Part shown: positions 9,801 to 19,001 of the stretch, in pieces
Layout of the letters: each line of letters starts with the position of its first letter
Position numbering within the stretch: position 1 is the first letter of the stretch
The notes under the pieces: model-generated
Database searches by the model: none
What the model saw: the letters and a program-made list of their open reading frames with translations, nothing else
Told to the model about the DNA's origin: nothing
From: Pedobacter nototheniae
Lineage (GTDB): Bacteria; Bacteroidota; Bacteroidia; Sphingobacteriales; Sphingobacteriaceae
Assembly: GCF_004335085.1 (NCBI RefSeq)
Contig: NZ_RQRS01000026.1
Location: forward strand, 26,449-90,448
Direction of reading: 5' to 3'
Length of the DNA: 64,000 bases
Program-made: the position numbers and the translations under genes

Positions 9801-11036
9801 TTAGTAAATGGGCGGTGCATATTTTCTTTGAATGGTTGTTAAGTAAACTTTGCCATTTACCACTTCTATAGTATTTACCGTGGCAAAAGTTTTAGGATTA
9901 TTTACTCCGGAGTGAATATTTACCAGCAGATTGGGCAATATTGCCGCATTATCATTGTCGGTCATCCTTATTTTACCATTAAGCAGGCAGTTAACTGATA
10001 CCCAATTACCACCATTATCAACCGAGGCTATATAAAATGGGTTGTTGGTGATATCCATTCCTGGCACAAAAAAATCAAACCTTTGCCAAATGTTTGTCGT
10101 AATGCCATTTGCCTTTTTACTTGCCCAAATAGGGAAACTTACGTACGGACTTACATCTCCCGTTGCTGTATTTAGCTTTACATTGGCTAAATACTTACCT
10201 TTAAAACCGGGTATGGTTGCACCACTCGGACTTAAAATGCCTTGATCTTCATAAAGTGATAGAAAAATGTTCATATCATCTTTCATTCCTCCCTGAAAAC
10301 TTGCCATTAAAAAATTATCTGCTTTTAGTGATTTATCCGCTTCCCAATAACCCTTGGCACTCATATTGTAAAAATTCACATAAGTCAATGAATCTGATAA
10401 TGATAGCTTTTGAAAATTTTCCTGACGCAATAACATACCAGTTCTTTTGGTTACAAAATCTTTTTGCAACAGGTGTAATGTATAAACCTCTTTACTGGTT
10501 AAATTAATGGTAGTATCTATCATAATATCTTTCTTCAATTGAGGCTCTAATTGAAAAAACGATACGGTGTTTTTAGGTCGGTAAAGAAACATAATGCGCA
10601 CCTTGCCAGAGGGTACTTGTGCCCAGCTACTTAAATCGAAACCGTTTAAAATTGGTCCAACCAAAACATTTTGCTTACCAGGATATTCGGGATTATTAAC
10701 CGATGTACTGTTACCAATGTGTGATGGATAAGGCGGGGCATAATCATCACGCTGATCTAAAAAATCGCCTACAATTTCTGCGCTTGTTGGTATGCCATTT
10801 CCATCAATTACCGGATTAATCAGCATACAAAAAAACGGCACTTTATTATCTTTACTACCTAATGTTTGCACATAATTAAGGTTATTGAACACTCGCAAAT
10901 AAGCCGGATCATCTATTTTGCTGTACTCTACCTTAACGCAGCCTGCATTAAGCAGGATAAAGCTTATTGCAAAAAGCCAAGCCAATTGCTCAAATCCAGT
11001 TTTTATATTTCTATTATTTAATCTCTCGTTTTTCAT
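9801..11036 (-). CDS. DUF4397-like lipoprotein
   Basis: A 411-residue lipoprotein (LLNAGCVKVEY, Cys about residue 33). The mature part opens with AYLRVFNNLNYVQ, resembling the start of DUF4397 domains in which a short beta domain is repeated. The rest (a VRIMFLYRP strand, then a long beta-rich C-terminus) I cannot assign to a named family. Its ATG overlaps the stop of the preceding gene by one base (TAATG), a strong sign of coupled translation. It lies between another DUF4397 protein and three FAS1 lipoproteins, all controlled by the sigma/FecR pair. Function unknown; a surface accessory protein for the TonB receptors is an inference. Confidence 0.7.
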   Translation of the reverse strand: MKNERLNNRNIKTGFEQLAWLFAISFILLNAGCVKVEYSKIDDPAYLRVFNNLNYVQTLGSKDNKVPFFCMLINPVIDGNGIPTSAEIVGDFLDQRDDYAPPYPSHIGNSTSVNNPEYPGKQNVLVGPILNGFDLSSWAQVPSGKVRIMFLYRPKNTVSFFQLEPQLKKDIMIDTTINLTSKEVYTLHLLQKDFVTKRTGMLLRQENFQKLSLSDSLTYVNFYNMSAKGYWEADKSLKADNFLMASFQGGMKDDMNIFLSLYEDQGILSPSGATIPGFKGKYLANVKLNTATGDVSPYVSFPIWASKKANGITTNIWQRFDFFVPGMDITNNPFYIASVDNGGNWVSVNCLLNGKIRMTDNDNAAILPNLLVNIHSGVNNPKTFATVNTIEVVNGKVYLTTIQRKYAPPIY

Positions 11037-12769
11037 TATTTATTATGTTTTATAATGATCATTCTAGCCTTGTTTGCTGGGGTACTACCCTCGCCTGATT
11101 GCCCGATTAAACCCACCGTGTAAATGCCGGGTTCTTGTACAGGTAATGGTCTGCCTACTTTTTGATAAAGGGATTTATCGGCAATAAAAGCATCGTTTTT
11201 TAACACATCAATATCGCTGGCCCATATGCCTGGTACCACATTAGGTTTGGATCTGTAAGCCATAATTTCAAATACTTTTTGTGTGTAAAGGTTGCTTATA
11301 TAAGGGCGCTCATATAGTGGCAAGCCTGGTTGAAGGTTTACACCGGCATTCGGATTATCGTTAGTATCTGAAGAGGATTGCCCGTTACTTTGCGTAAAAG
11401 TGATATATGGATTCCCGATTGAAAGATTTAAAAACCTTTTAAAGAAAAAGTAACGGTATTGGTTGCGGCTATATGTTGCGTCATCATCTGCTCCAAGATA
11501 AGTTGTACCGCTTAAATCGTTGGCTACAAGCAGCAATTTTGCGGCACCAGCCTGATCTGCATACAGCCATGCTGTATAGTTTTGTGCCGGGCGAAGAACC
11601 TGATTTGCACTTGCAATAACTTTGCCCGAAGCATCTACAGCTTCAACGGTGTGGTTTCCTTGAATAAGGTTTGAGTAGGCACCGGCGGTACCAAAACTTA
11701 GGTTGCTGGCTATTGTTTTACCATCTACCTTAAAACTTATATTTTGAGCATTAAACCCATTAACACCCTGTACCCTAAAATAAGTGTTATTTGCTGCTGG
11801 GCTATTGTCGGCAATTACCTGAAACGAGTTTTGATAAGTAACTGATGTTTCACCAATATCATTAATGGGATAATTAAATTTTTGCGGGGCAACTAAAATG
11901 GTATAAATACCGCCTGGCTGATAAGTTTGAATGGGCGCATAGGTTAATCCTGTGGTATTCATCAAATCAATTGGAATAGTAGAAGTTGGTGGATCTATTA
12001 ATGTAACTCCATCAAAACCATTACTTAAAGCAGAAATTTGCCTTCCATCTGTTGTTAACACTTTAAACTGATAGGTACCGTAAGGAAGTTCTATATATTC
12101 TGATGCTTTATTTACCTGGCTAATGTTATTCGTTTTAGCATCAACTAAAGTACCATCTGCATAGGCTAATGATACATTTCCGCTCACATCTTCCTGCCTG
12201 CCGCTACCACTATTAGCTGGGTTTTTAATTACTCCAGAAAGGTTTACTATTCTAATTTTAAAATGATCTGGTTTTGATGGTGCAGTAACGCTCCTTGTAA
12301 TTGGAACCACATCTTGTTGACCATCCATTATAAAAGCGGGTACCAAAAAGTAATCAGTCGGGTTGTTATAGTCGTTTTTTGCATCAAGTTTTAAGGCACC
12401 TATCCCAGTGGGCGCATAACTTCTGACCATAAAATCCAGTTTTACTATTTCCTGCGCATTAAACAAATCTTGAGGTACAAACCATGTTGCACCTAATTGT
12501 CCGTTTTGCGGGAAGTATGATGTTCCTGGATATTGCTTACTATTGGATGCATTTGGAGTTCTTACAATAAAATTGGTTAAACTATCGCCATTAGCAATAA
12601 CCTGATTATAGCCTGTAACATTAACAATCCTTACGGTAGAGTTAATTCTATTTTGGGTTATTATCCGATTATCTGATTCAAAATCAACCTTATCCTTTTT
12701 ACAGGCCTGAAACAGTAGCATAATACTGAAGCATAGCAGGCTGAAGAGTTTATAATTTATCTTATTCAT
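11036..12769 (-). CDS. DUF4397 domain lipoprotein
   Basis: A 577-residue lipoprotein with lipobox LLFQACKKDK (Cys near residue 23). Two or three DUF4397-type beta units are visible: STVRIVNVTGYNQV (residue about 45), FKIRIVNLSGVIKN (about 168) and YFRVQGVNGFNAQNISFKVDG (about 330, with the KVDGK hairpin typical of the family). Its start shares one base with the stop of the STN receptor gene (TAATG), and its stop shares one base with the next start in the same way. It therefore occupies the slot immediately after the receptor where a SusD lipoprotein usually lies, but has no SusD-like helical repeats. Ligand unknown. Confidence 0.82.
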   Translation of the reverse strand: MNKINYKLFSLLCFSIMLLFQACKKDKVDFESDNRIITQNRINSTVRIVNVTGYNQVIANGDSLTNFIVRTPNASNSKQYPGTSYFPQNGQLGATWFVPQDLFNAQEIVKLDFMVRSYAPTGIGALKLDAKNDYNNPTDYFLVPAFIMDGQQDVVPITRSVTAPSKPDHFKIRIVNLSGVIKNPANSGSGRQEDVSGNVSLAYADGTLVDAKTNNISQVNKASEYIELPYGTYQFKVLTTDGRQISALSNGFDGVTLIDPPTSTIPIDLMNTTGLTYAPIQTYQPGGIYTILVAPQKFNYPINDIGETSVTYQNSFQVIADNSPAANNTYFRVQGVNGFNAQNISFKVDGKTIASNLSFGTAGAYSNLIQGNHTVEAVDASGKVIASANQVLRPAQNYTAWLYADQAGAAKLLLVANDLSGTTYLGADDDATYSRNQYRYFFFKRFLNLSIGNPYITFTQSNGQSSSDTNDNPNAGVNLQPGLPLYERPYISNLYTQKVFEIMAYRSKPNVVPGIWASDIDVLKNDAFIADKSLYQKVGRPLPVQEPGIYTVGLIGQSGEGSTPANKARMIIIKHNK

Positions 12770-15700
12770 TATTTAAATAGATTATAGGTAAAGCCCAACA
12801 TAATTTCGGCGCCACGGGTATAACTTCTGTTAATGTATTCGTTACCGTACCATTTACCGCCTGTTTGCGGGTTGGCATAAACAGTTTTAATATTTGGGTT
12901 AAGAATGTTTTTAGCGTAGCCTTTAAATTTTACATTTTTAGTAAGGCGTTGGCTAAATACAAAATCTAAAACTGGCACCGGACGGGTGTATAAATCAGGC
13001 TCTCCTGTTAGGTTAATTTGTACCAAACGCTCGCCAACTACATTAAAGGTTAAGGTAAAATCTGATCCTGATTTTGGATTTTCATAGTTTAACCAAGCAT
13101 TTATAGAGTATGGTGCCTGCTCAAAAAGCGGACTATTTTTTGGTGTGTAACGATCAAGAGAGCGAATGGCTTCATAGCGTTCTGGTGTTTTTTTAATATC
13201 ACTTTGCGCCAATAATAAGTTAGAGCCGAAGTAGAAATTCTTCAAGGGATCCCAAATGTTACCCAAACTTTTTACTACTTCTATTTCAATACCCCAAACT
13301 CTACCTACGTTAGGGTCGTTTTGAAACTGGATAGTTGGAAACTCAGGATAGGTTGCCGCTAAACCTGCGGTTTGCAAACTAAAAACCTTAACCAATTGGT
13401 TTTCTATACGTTTTCCAAATGCCGATAAAGCTAATACCTCTCCTTTTTCTGGAAACCATTCCCAGCGGAAATCCAGGTTTTGAGTAAACTGATTTTTAAG
13501 ATTTGGATTACCAACTACAAGCCCCATTTGAAAGGCATCAAACTCAAAAACATTGGTTATTTCCCTTAGTTCTGGTCGGGCTAATGTAGTGTTGTAAGCA
13601 CCACGGAAATTCATATTTTCGTTTAACGTATAAGTTGCGTTAACAGAGTAAAATGGTTTATAACCCGTTTTATACACCGAGTTTGGGTTAATAGGATTAA
13701 GCGGAATTTTACTTCCGTTTGCACCACCCGCAGTAAGCGAAGGATCTAAAAATACGCCTGCTGTATCAACTGATGAACCAATATTGGTCATTTCGAAGCG
13801 TACACCACCTGCAATACGTAGTTTTTCTGTTAACTTTAAATCTACCATTCCATAAAAGGCATTGGTTTCAAAATAACCAGTATAATTGTTTGGCGATTTT
13901 TGACTGTTGTATAAGAAGCCACCTATCGGCATCATACCTTCTCCCTGGTTGCCCGTAGGAAGTTTAACACCAATAAATTCGTTACCTACCAAGCGATTTA
14001 GGTTACCTTCGGCACCATAAAGTGGTAAAGATTTGTTGCTTGTAAAGTTAGATCCTGGTAAGAAAAGTTGATTTTCATTAAAAGTTCTATCCCTAAACAA
14101 ATAATTTACTCCGGTTTTAAACTCCTGTTTTTGTCCTAAAAGCTTAAAAGGAATGGTTAAATCACCTTTGTAATTATAATTTTTCTCATCAAGATTTCGC
14201 CATCTTCTTCCATTGGGTTCTGCCTGAATAATGCCGTAAGGACCAAAACCATTTACATAACCAGAAGTTAAGGCATAAAGGTGTTTGCTATAAACCGTGG
14301 CTGGTGCACTATTGCCTGATCCTACGGTGTAATAACCGCCACCACGTGGGGTATAATCTGCAAGACTGGCGAAACGGAAATCGGGATCATTTTGCTTTGA
14401 TCTTGAACTGGCTATGTTATAACTTAAACGTGGTGACAATTCTTTATCAAAAAACTTGTGCTCTCCCTGTAAGTTAAAGGTATTTAAGTTTCTAAAGGTT
14501 TGTTTAAGCGAGTAAGTTGTTGTTTTTACTTCACCAGGTAAGCCCGTATATTCGTATCTACCAGATAGATTGGTAGCCTTAGTTTCGCCACCCCAGCTGC
14601 CCAAATACTGCATACTAATTTCGTTACGGCGATTAAAGCGGTAAGTAACTCCCACCAAAGTTCCATAGTTTAAAGTTTCTACACCGGTGTTTTCTTTATA
14701 GGTTTGGTATTTACCCATAAATAAACTGTTTGGTGTAATGTAATTTGGAATATTACGCGGACTATAAACATCTGGATTTCCGGTTACTACACCTTGATAA
14801 ATACTGTATTGAGTTAAATCGCCACCGCTTATATCGGTAATGCGACGATAATAGTTACCGCCTAGTATTAAACCAAGTTTATGCTTTTTAAAAACATTAA
14901 AGCTGTTGCCATAAGTAGCAGAATAAAGCTGATTTAACGGTGCTTTTTTGTATTGGGTTGTCATTACAGGATCAAAAGATTGCATAATGTTATTTATGCG
15001 TTTTACCTCTTGATAAGCCGTAGGACTATAATTGCTGTTGGCAATCATGCTTTGAATAGACCCTAAACCATTAGGATATTGCTTAGAAAGGTTTTTAAAA
15101 TCTTCACTCAGGTTTTTCTGATTGATTTTATTGCCAAAAGCCCCCATATCACTGTTCCAGAAACTATTATATTGTCCGCCGATGCCAACATTAGAGTTTA
15201 TTCCAGATTGAGCAATAATTTCAAAGGTTTCTTTTTCTGGTACCGATTTAGTTTTAAGCTCTACAATACCAGCGGCAGCATCGGCAGGTTTATCCGGAGT
15301 TACCGTTTTATAAATGGTAATATTATCCAATAAGGATGCTGGCACTAAATCTAAAGGAATGGTACTACGATCAGGATCAGAAGAAGCTAAACGTACACCA
15401 TTTAACTGGCCAATAACACTCCTATCTCCTAAACCGCGGATGGCTACATATTTATCATCGGTTACGGTTACGCCCGAAACACGTTGTAAGGCTTGTGTAG
15501 TTGTAATGCTTCCGGTACGTTCTATTAACTGGGCAGAAATTGCGTCTTGTACAATCGCAGATTTTTTACGCTCATCCAACACGGCAATTTCAGTATTCCC
15601 TTTTCTACGTGCTTGCACCATTACCTCATTTAACTGAGTGGATGAGGCTTTTAAAGCGATACTTAGCTCCTTTGTGTTCGCATCTACTTTAATTTCGCGG

Positions 15701-16332
15701 GTAATATAACCCATATAAGAAACAACAAGTGTAGCGCCACCTTCTGGCACGGTAATGCGAAACTTTCCATTTACATCTGTTGATGCCGCACCTGCACCAC
15801 CCTTAACTTTTATACTTACACCAATAAGTGTTTCCTTATTTTTCTCATCGAAAACAATACCTGTAATTAAAATCGGTACAGGTTTGCGGGTAATAACCAC
15901 ATAACCTTCTACCACGCTATATTTTAGGTTTGTATTGGCTAGTATATTGTTTAGTGCCTCGGCAACGGTAATGTTTTCTGTATTGAGGTTTACCTTTTTG
16001 CTTACTTTGCTCAACAGGCTTACGGCTACGTTAATTTGTATATTACTCTGCTTTTCTACCGTAGCCAAACTATTTTCTATAGTTGCAGCTTCAAGCTTTA
16101 GTTTAATTTTCTGATTAAGATCCTGACCTGATACGCTACTGGCAAAAAGTACACCTAAGCCGGTAAGGTTTACAAGGATCACTAGAAAAGAGCATTTCAT
16201 AAAGAAATAAATTTTATCTGCTAGCAGATTGTTATCAGCCATCTGCCTCAGTTTCTTTTTAGCATGGTTTACAACACTTTGAAGTTGCTTTACATATTGA
16301 AAAGAAACATGCAGATGTAATACTTTTTGCAT
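12769..16332 (-). CDS. TonB-dependent receptor with STN signalling domain
   Basis: An 1187-residue outer-membrane receptor. Residues 1-44 form a basic N-terminal extension, then a signal segment runs about 45-70. The STN domain (about 75-150; IKLKLEAATIENSLATVEKQ) is the part that contacts FecR-type anti-sigma factors. A carboxypeptidase-regulatory domain follows (about 155-235; ITGIVFDEKNKETLIGVSI), then a plug (about 255-365; ALQRVSGVTVTDDKYVAIRG) and a barrel ending in MLGFTYNLFK. The order sigma, FecR, STN-receptor is the classic FecI/FecR/FecA arrangement. The true start may be internal (Met32 or Met45), since the first 44 residues precede the signal. No SusD homolog follows; a DUF4397 lipoprotein does. 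Confidence 0.93.
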   Translation of the reverse strand: MQKVLHLHVSFQYVKQLQSVVNHAKKKLRQMADNNLLADKIYFFMKCSFLVILVNLTGLGVLFASSVSGQDLNQKIKLKLEAATIENSLATVEKQSNIQINVAVSLLSKVSKKVNLNTENITVAEALNNILANTNLKYSVVEGYVVITRKPVPILITGIVFDEKNKETLIGVSIKVKGGAGAASTDVNGKFRITVPEGGATLVVSYMGYITREIKVDANTKELSIALKASSTQLNEVMVQARRKGNTEIAVLDERKKSAIVQDAISAQLIERTGSITTTQALQRVSGVTVTDDKYVAIRGLGDRSVIGQLNGVRLASSDPDRSTIPLDLVPASLLDNITIYKTVTPDKPADAAAGIVELKTKSVPEKETFEIIAQSGINSNVGIGGQYNSFWNSDMGAFGNKINQKNLSEDFKNLSKQYPNGLGSIQSMIANSNYSPTAYQEVKRINNIMQSFDPVMTTQYKKAPLNQLYSATYGNSFNVFKKHKLGLILGGNYYRRITDISGGDLTQYSIYQGVVTGNPDVYSPRNIPNYITPNSLFMGKYQTYKENTGVETLNYGTLVGVTYRFNRRNEISMQYLGSWGGETKATNLSGRYEYTGLPGEVKTTTYSLKQTFRNLNTFNLQGEHKFFDKELSPRLSYNIASSRSKQNDPDFRFASLADYTPRGGGYYTVGSGNSAPATVYSKHLYALTSGYVNGFGPYGIIQAEPNGRRWRNLDEKNYNYKGDLTIPFKLLGQKQEFKTGVNYLFRDRTFNENQLFLPGSNFTSNKSLPLYGAEGNLNRLVGNEFIGVKLPTGNQGEGMMPIGGFLYNSQKSPNNYTGYFETNAFYGMVDLKLTEKLRIAGGVRFEMTNIGSSVDTAGVFLDPSLTAGGANGSKIPLNPINPNSVYKTGYKPFYSVNATYTLNENMNFRGAYNTTLARPELREITNVFEFDAFQMGLVVGNPNLKNQFTQNLDFRWEWFPEKGEVLALSAFGKRIENQLVKVFSLQTAGLAATYPEFPTIQFQNDPNVGRVWGIEIEVVKSLGNIWDPLKNFYFGSNLLLAQSDIKKTPERYEAIRSLDRYTPKNSPLFEQAPYSINAWLNYENPKSGSDFTLTFNVVGERLVQINLTGEPDLYTRPVPVLDFVFSQRLTKNVKFKGYAKNILNPNIKTVYANPQTGGKWYGNEYINRSYTRGAEIMLGFTYNLFK

Positions 16333-16355
16333 ATTTTTGATTCGTTATGATTTTT

Positions 16356-16367
16356 CGCCCTCGGGCG
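16356..16367. other. Short GC hairpin just upstream of the receptor start
   Basis: CGCCC and GGGCG pair around a 2-base loop (or a 4-base loop with 4 bp), ending about 23 bases before the receptor ATG at 16332. It is GC-rich within AT-rich surroundings. With no T-run behind it on either strand, it does not look like a terminator. It could influence ribosome access in the leader. Confidence 0.4.
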
Positions 16368-16435
16368 GATATCTATTAATACTTTATCGTGGATTGACGG
16401 GTCTTCGAAAACAGCCAGTCCGCTGATGATTTACG

Positions 16436-16463
16436 CGTCCTCCTTTAAAGGGGGACGTTTTTT
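16436..16463 (+). terminator. Plus-strand terminator-like hairpin inside a minus-strand operon
   Basis: CGTCCTCC pairs with GGGGGACG (one T-G wobble), and the TTTAAA between them can extend the stem. TTTTTT follows on the plus strand. On the minus strand, the coding direction here, the hairpin is followed by CGTAAATC, so it would not stop operon transcription. It sits between fecR and the receptor gene. It may stop antisense transcription or act as an RNA structure in the leader of the receptor message. Confidence 0.55.
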
Positions 16464-16500
16464 GTTTGAGTCTAAATATTTACATCCAATTCCTTTCTTA

Positions 16501-17526
16501 CTAAAAAATGGTCACCTTATTTTCATTAATTTGATATTTGAAATTGCCTGCTATACTGAGTATTTTAATTAGTTTACTCAAAGGCACATCGGTTGTTAAA
16601 TTAACCCTGATTTGTTTTTCGGCAATAGAATGACTGTTAATTTTAATCTCCACATTGTACCATCTTTCTAAAATGGAAGCAATATCTGCCAGTTTAGTTT
16701 TTCTGAAAACCAGCTTACCATTTTTCCAATCTTTAACATCACTTATAGAAACATTTTTTAGCTCCTTACTTTTAAGCTTTTCATTCCAGGTAACGGCTTC
16801 ACCGGGTAAAAGCACGGCTATAGATTCTAGTTTTTTATTTACTTCTCTATCTACTCTTACCTTACCTGTGCTTACCAATACACTTACAGGCTTATTTGCA
16901 AAGGCATCAACCTTAAATGAGGTACCTAAAACCTTGGTTACAATATTCGAGGTATGAATAATAAAAGGCTTCTTGGGGTTTTTAGTTACCTCGAAAAACG
17001 CTTCTCCAACCAAATTAATTTCACGTATTTTGGCATTAAAGCGGGTGGGAAAAGTAAGCTTACTCCCTGCACCAAGATATACTATTGATTGATCGGGAAG
17101 TGTAATTTTAGAACGCTTGCCATTTGGATTTTCAAAATGCTCATAAGTAATCGCAACCTCTACAGGTTTTTGATTTAAGCGAGCCAGCATAAAAAATGAA
17201 ATTGAACCAAATACAACCAATATAGCTGCTGCATAAGATAAGTATCGCCTAATATCGTGGGCTCTTAATTTTTGCTGCACAGGAAGCGGATCAGTATTTT
17301 CTGATGATAAATGGTTTTTAAACCTTAACAAAGCAGCATCTGCATCAGGTTCATCATCGGGTAGGTTTTTAGTAGTAACTGAAGAAAGCTCATCCATCAC
17401 CTCATCAAAAAGTGAAGATAAATCATACTCAGACATTAACCTTTTAAGCTCAGCAGTTTCACTGGCCGTACTAATTCCGTTAATGTATTTTCTGATTAGT
17501 GCTTTTTTTTCTTCTTTGTAATCCAT
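16501..17526 (-). CDS. FecR-family anti-sigma factor
   Basis: A 341-residue inner-membrane regulator that holds the ECF sigma factor and receives the signal from an STN receptor. The cytoplasmic N-terminus (about 1-90) precedes one membrane segment (about residues 93-113; YLSYAAAILVVFGSISFFML). The periplasmic FecR domain (about 130-235) shows GKRSKITLPDQSIVYLGAGS and GEAFFEVTKNPKKPF. The C-terminal DUF4974 domain follows (about 265-341; FRKTKLADIASILERWYNV). It lies 188 bp downstream of the sigma gene and 168 bp upstream of the STN receptor, the usual cognate order. Confidence 0.95.
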   Translation of the reverse strand: MDYKEEKKALIRKYINGISTASETAELKRLMSEYDLSSLFDEVMDELSSVTTKNLPDDEPDADAALLRFKNHLSSENTDPLPVQQKLRAHDIRRYLSYAAAILVVFGSISFFMLARLNQKPVEVAITYEHFENPNGKRSKITLPDQSIVYLGAGSKLTFPTRFNAKIREINLVGEAFFEVTKNPKKPFIIHTSNIVTKVLGTSFKVDAFANKPVSVLVSTGKVRVDREVNKKLESIAVLLPGEAVTWNEKLKSKELKNVSISDVKDWKNGKLVFRKTKLADIASILERWYNVEIKINSHSIAEKQIRVNLTTDVPLSKLIKILSIAGNFKYQINENKVTIF

Positions 17527-17657
17527 TGATGTTGTTCTTCAATAGACATAACACCATCTTTTTAATAGACCACCTATGGAAATGAAAAAAATATTAGAAT
17601 TTATTAATAACCGTTTGCCAGGTTGGAAATTGAGGGTTGTTGGTCATTAATAAATCT

Positions 17658-17678
17658 CGCAGGTTTTTAAAACCTGCG
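17658..17678. repeat. REP-like perfect palindrome
   Basis: A perfect 10-bp inverted repeat (CGCAGGTTTT and AAAACCTGCG around one base) lies in the 188-bp gap between the sigma and fecR genes. No T-run follows it on either strand. As far as I recall, similar GCAGG...CCTGC palindromes recur in intergenic regions of related Bacteroidetes, so it may be a dispersed repeat rather than a local regulator; copy number cannot be tested here. Confidence 0.5.
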
Positions 17679-17714
17679 GAGGTTTGAAAAGACTATTTAA
17701 TTGAGCTAAGAGGC

Positions 17715-18308
17715 TTAAAATAGTGTTAATATAATAATCAGAAGGGTAAAATCTGCATGCTCCTTAATGTGCTGTCGGAAGAACCCCAAAGCGGCAACCA
17801 TATAATTTTCTACCGTATTGATAGAAAGATTCATATCCTTTGCTATTTCTGCATAGGTTTTATTTTCTTCCCTGCTCATTTGATAAACCTTACGGCGGGC
17901 AGGACTTAATTCACCAAGTTTTTGATGATATATTTTTTCCAGTTCCGAATAAATAATAGCATCATCTGTTGGTCGTGATTGTACTGCATTAATTTCAATT
18001 TCTTCATCTAAAGAAACCGTTGCCAATATTTTTTTACGGTAATGGTTATATAGGGCATTTTTAACCGAGCGGTATAAATAAGCCTTTAAATTTAAATCGA
18101 TTTGAATATCGCCCTGCTTTTTCCATAAACCTAGCATAACATCCATGGTAAGCTCTTCGGCAATACAAGTACCTCTTACATTTTTAAGGGCATATTTATA
18201 CAGTTCGGCATAATATCTTTTAAAAAGAATATCATAAGCGGCTGCATCGCCATTTTTATACCTTTTTAATAAATCAGTGTCCTGTAAATCTTTTATTTCT
18301 TTAAACAT
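17715..18308 (-). CDS. ECF RNA polymerase sigma factor (FecI-like)
   Basis: A 197-residue sigma-70 family factor of the extracytoplasmic type. Region 2 occupies about residues 25-95 (LFKRYYAELYKYALK, then ELTMDVMLGLWKKQ for promoter contact). Region 4 lies at about 130-185, with LSPARRKVYQMSREENKTY and the helix-turn-helix AEIAKDMNLSINTVENYM. It has no extra C-terminal domain. It heads the operon with the FecR gene downstream and the STN receptor after that, so it probably drives the operon and perhaps its own gene when the receptor is occupied. A short hydrophobic tail (FTLLIIILTLF) ends the protein, as in several Bacteroidetes relatives. Confidence 0.95.
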   Translation of the reverse strand: MFKEIKDLQDTDLLKRYKNGDAAAYDILFKRYYAELYKYALKNVRGTCIAEELTMDVMLGLWKKQGDIQIDLNLKAYLYRSVKNALYNHYRKKILATVSLDEEIEINAVQSRPTDDAIIYSELEKIYHQKLGELSPARRKVYQMSREENKTYAEIAKDMNLSINTVENYMVAALGFFRQHIKEHADFTLLIIILTLF

Positions 18309-18334
18309 GCGGGATGAAGAGAAACTCTTTACCG

Positions 18335-18342
18335 CAAATTTA
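18335..18342 (-). promoter_or_regulatory. Candidate -7 box of the sigma factor operon
   Basis: On the minus strand the bases read TAAATTTG, an exact match to the Bacteroidetes -7 consensus TAnnTTTG, and would place a start of transcription about 20 bases before the sigma ATG. No TTG lies at the expected 17-23 base distance; the nearest is 28 bases away. It is a candidate only. Confidence 0.35.
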
Positions 18343-18437
18343 ATGGCTTAAATACCGCTGTACGTTAAGGCAATATTAAGTTATAACTTGTTTTATTAAG
18401 TTTTCATTAAGTTAAAAATCAACAGAATAATGTTAAT

Positions 18438-18890
18438 CTACTTTATGGCTTTAAAACGAGCTAAAGGTGCCATTCTAGCTTTATTTAAGGATAAATTATC
18501 GCCACTAATGGTATAGTTATCAGCAGTAATTAATGCTTTGCTAAGTCCGTTTTCTATCTCCATGTTTTCGCAAGCCATCATGGTTGACATGCCCTGAGAG
18601 AATTTTATTCTTCCGTTATCTTGAAATGTAAAATTACCTCCTATTCCATTACAGCCACCAGATGCAGAATAACGGTTATCGCTTTTTTGAAGCATTAAGA
18701 ATGGTTCCTTACCATTTACTTTATCTGCTACGGGTTTGCCATTAAGCTCTACCAATTTCCATTTACGATCTGTAATTACATTGGTTTGCGGAGGGTTTTG
18801 ATCTCCCGGAGTGGGCGATTTTTTAAAGATGCTACATGCTCCAAAGGATAACATGCACAAAACAAGAGTTAGGTAATGAGTAGTTTTCAT
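18438..18890 (-). CDS. META-domain lipoprotein (HslJ-like)
   Basis: A 150-residue lipoprotein with lipobox LSFGACSIFK. One META domain fills residues about 40-148. It opens with RKWKLVELNGKPV, has the SASGGCNGIGGNFTF strand typical of the family, and SQGMSTMMACENMEIE with the paired cysteines usual there. META/HslJ proteins have been linked to heat-induced proteins and novobiocin resistance in E. coli, but the molecular role is not settled. It is transcribed away from the DUF1349 gene upstream, in the same direction and about 110 bp apart, with a hairpin at 18970-18993 between them, so it is probably an independent unit. Confidence 0.93.
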   Translation of the reverse strand: MKTTHYLTLVLCMLSFGACSIFKKSPTPGDQNPPQTNVITDRKWKLVELNGKPVADKVNGKEPFLMLQKSDNRYSASGGCNGIGGNFTFQDNGRIKFSQGMSTMMACENMEIENGLSKALITADNYTISGDNLSLNKARMAPLARFKAIK

Positions 18891-18969
18891 ATTAGGTAAA
18901 ATTAAATTGAACTAACACAATTTAATAAAATTCTAATCAAAAACATATTCTTCCTTAAACAGGTAGTTT

Positions 18970-18993
18970 TTCCCAGGGTAAAAGCCCTGGGAA
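18970..18993 (-). terminator. Hairpin after the DUF1349 gene
   Basis: TTCCCAGGG pairs with CCCTGGGAA over 9 bp around a 6-base loop, 9 bases past the stop codon. The minus strand continues with AAACT rather than a T-run, so termination is likely but not textbook. The plus strand has TTTT before the stem. Confidence 0.5.
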
Positions 18994-19001
18994 GGAGATT
19001 G

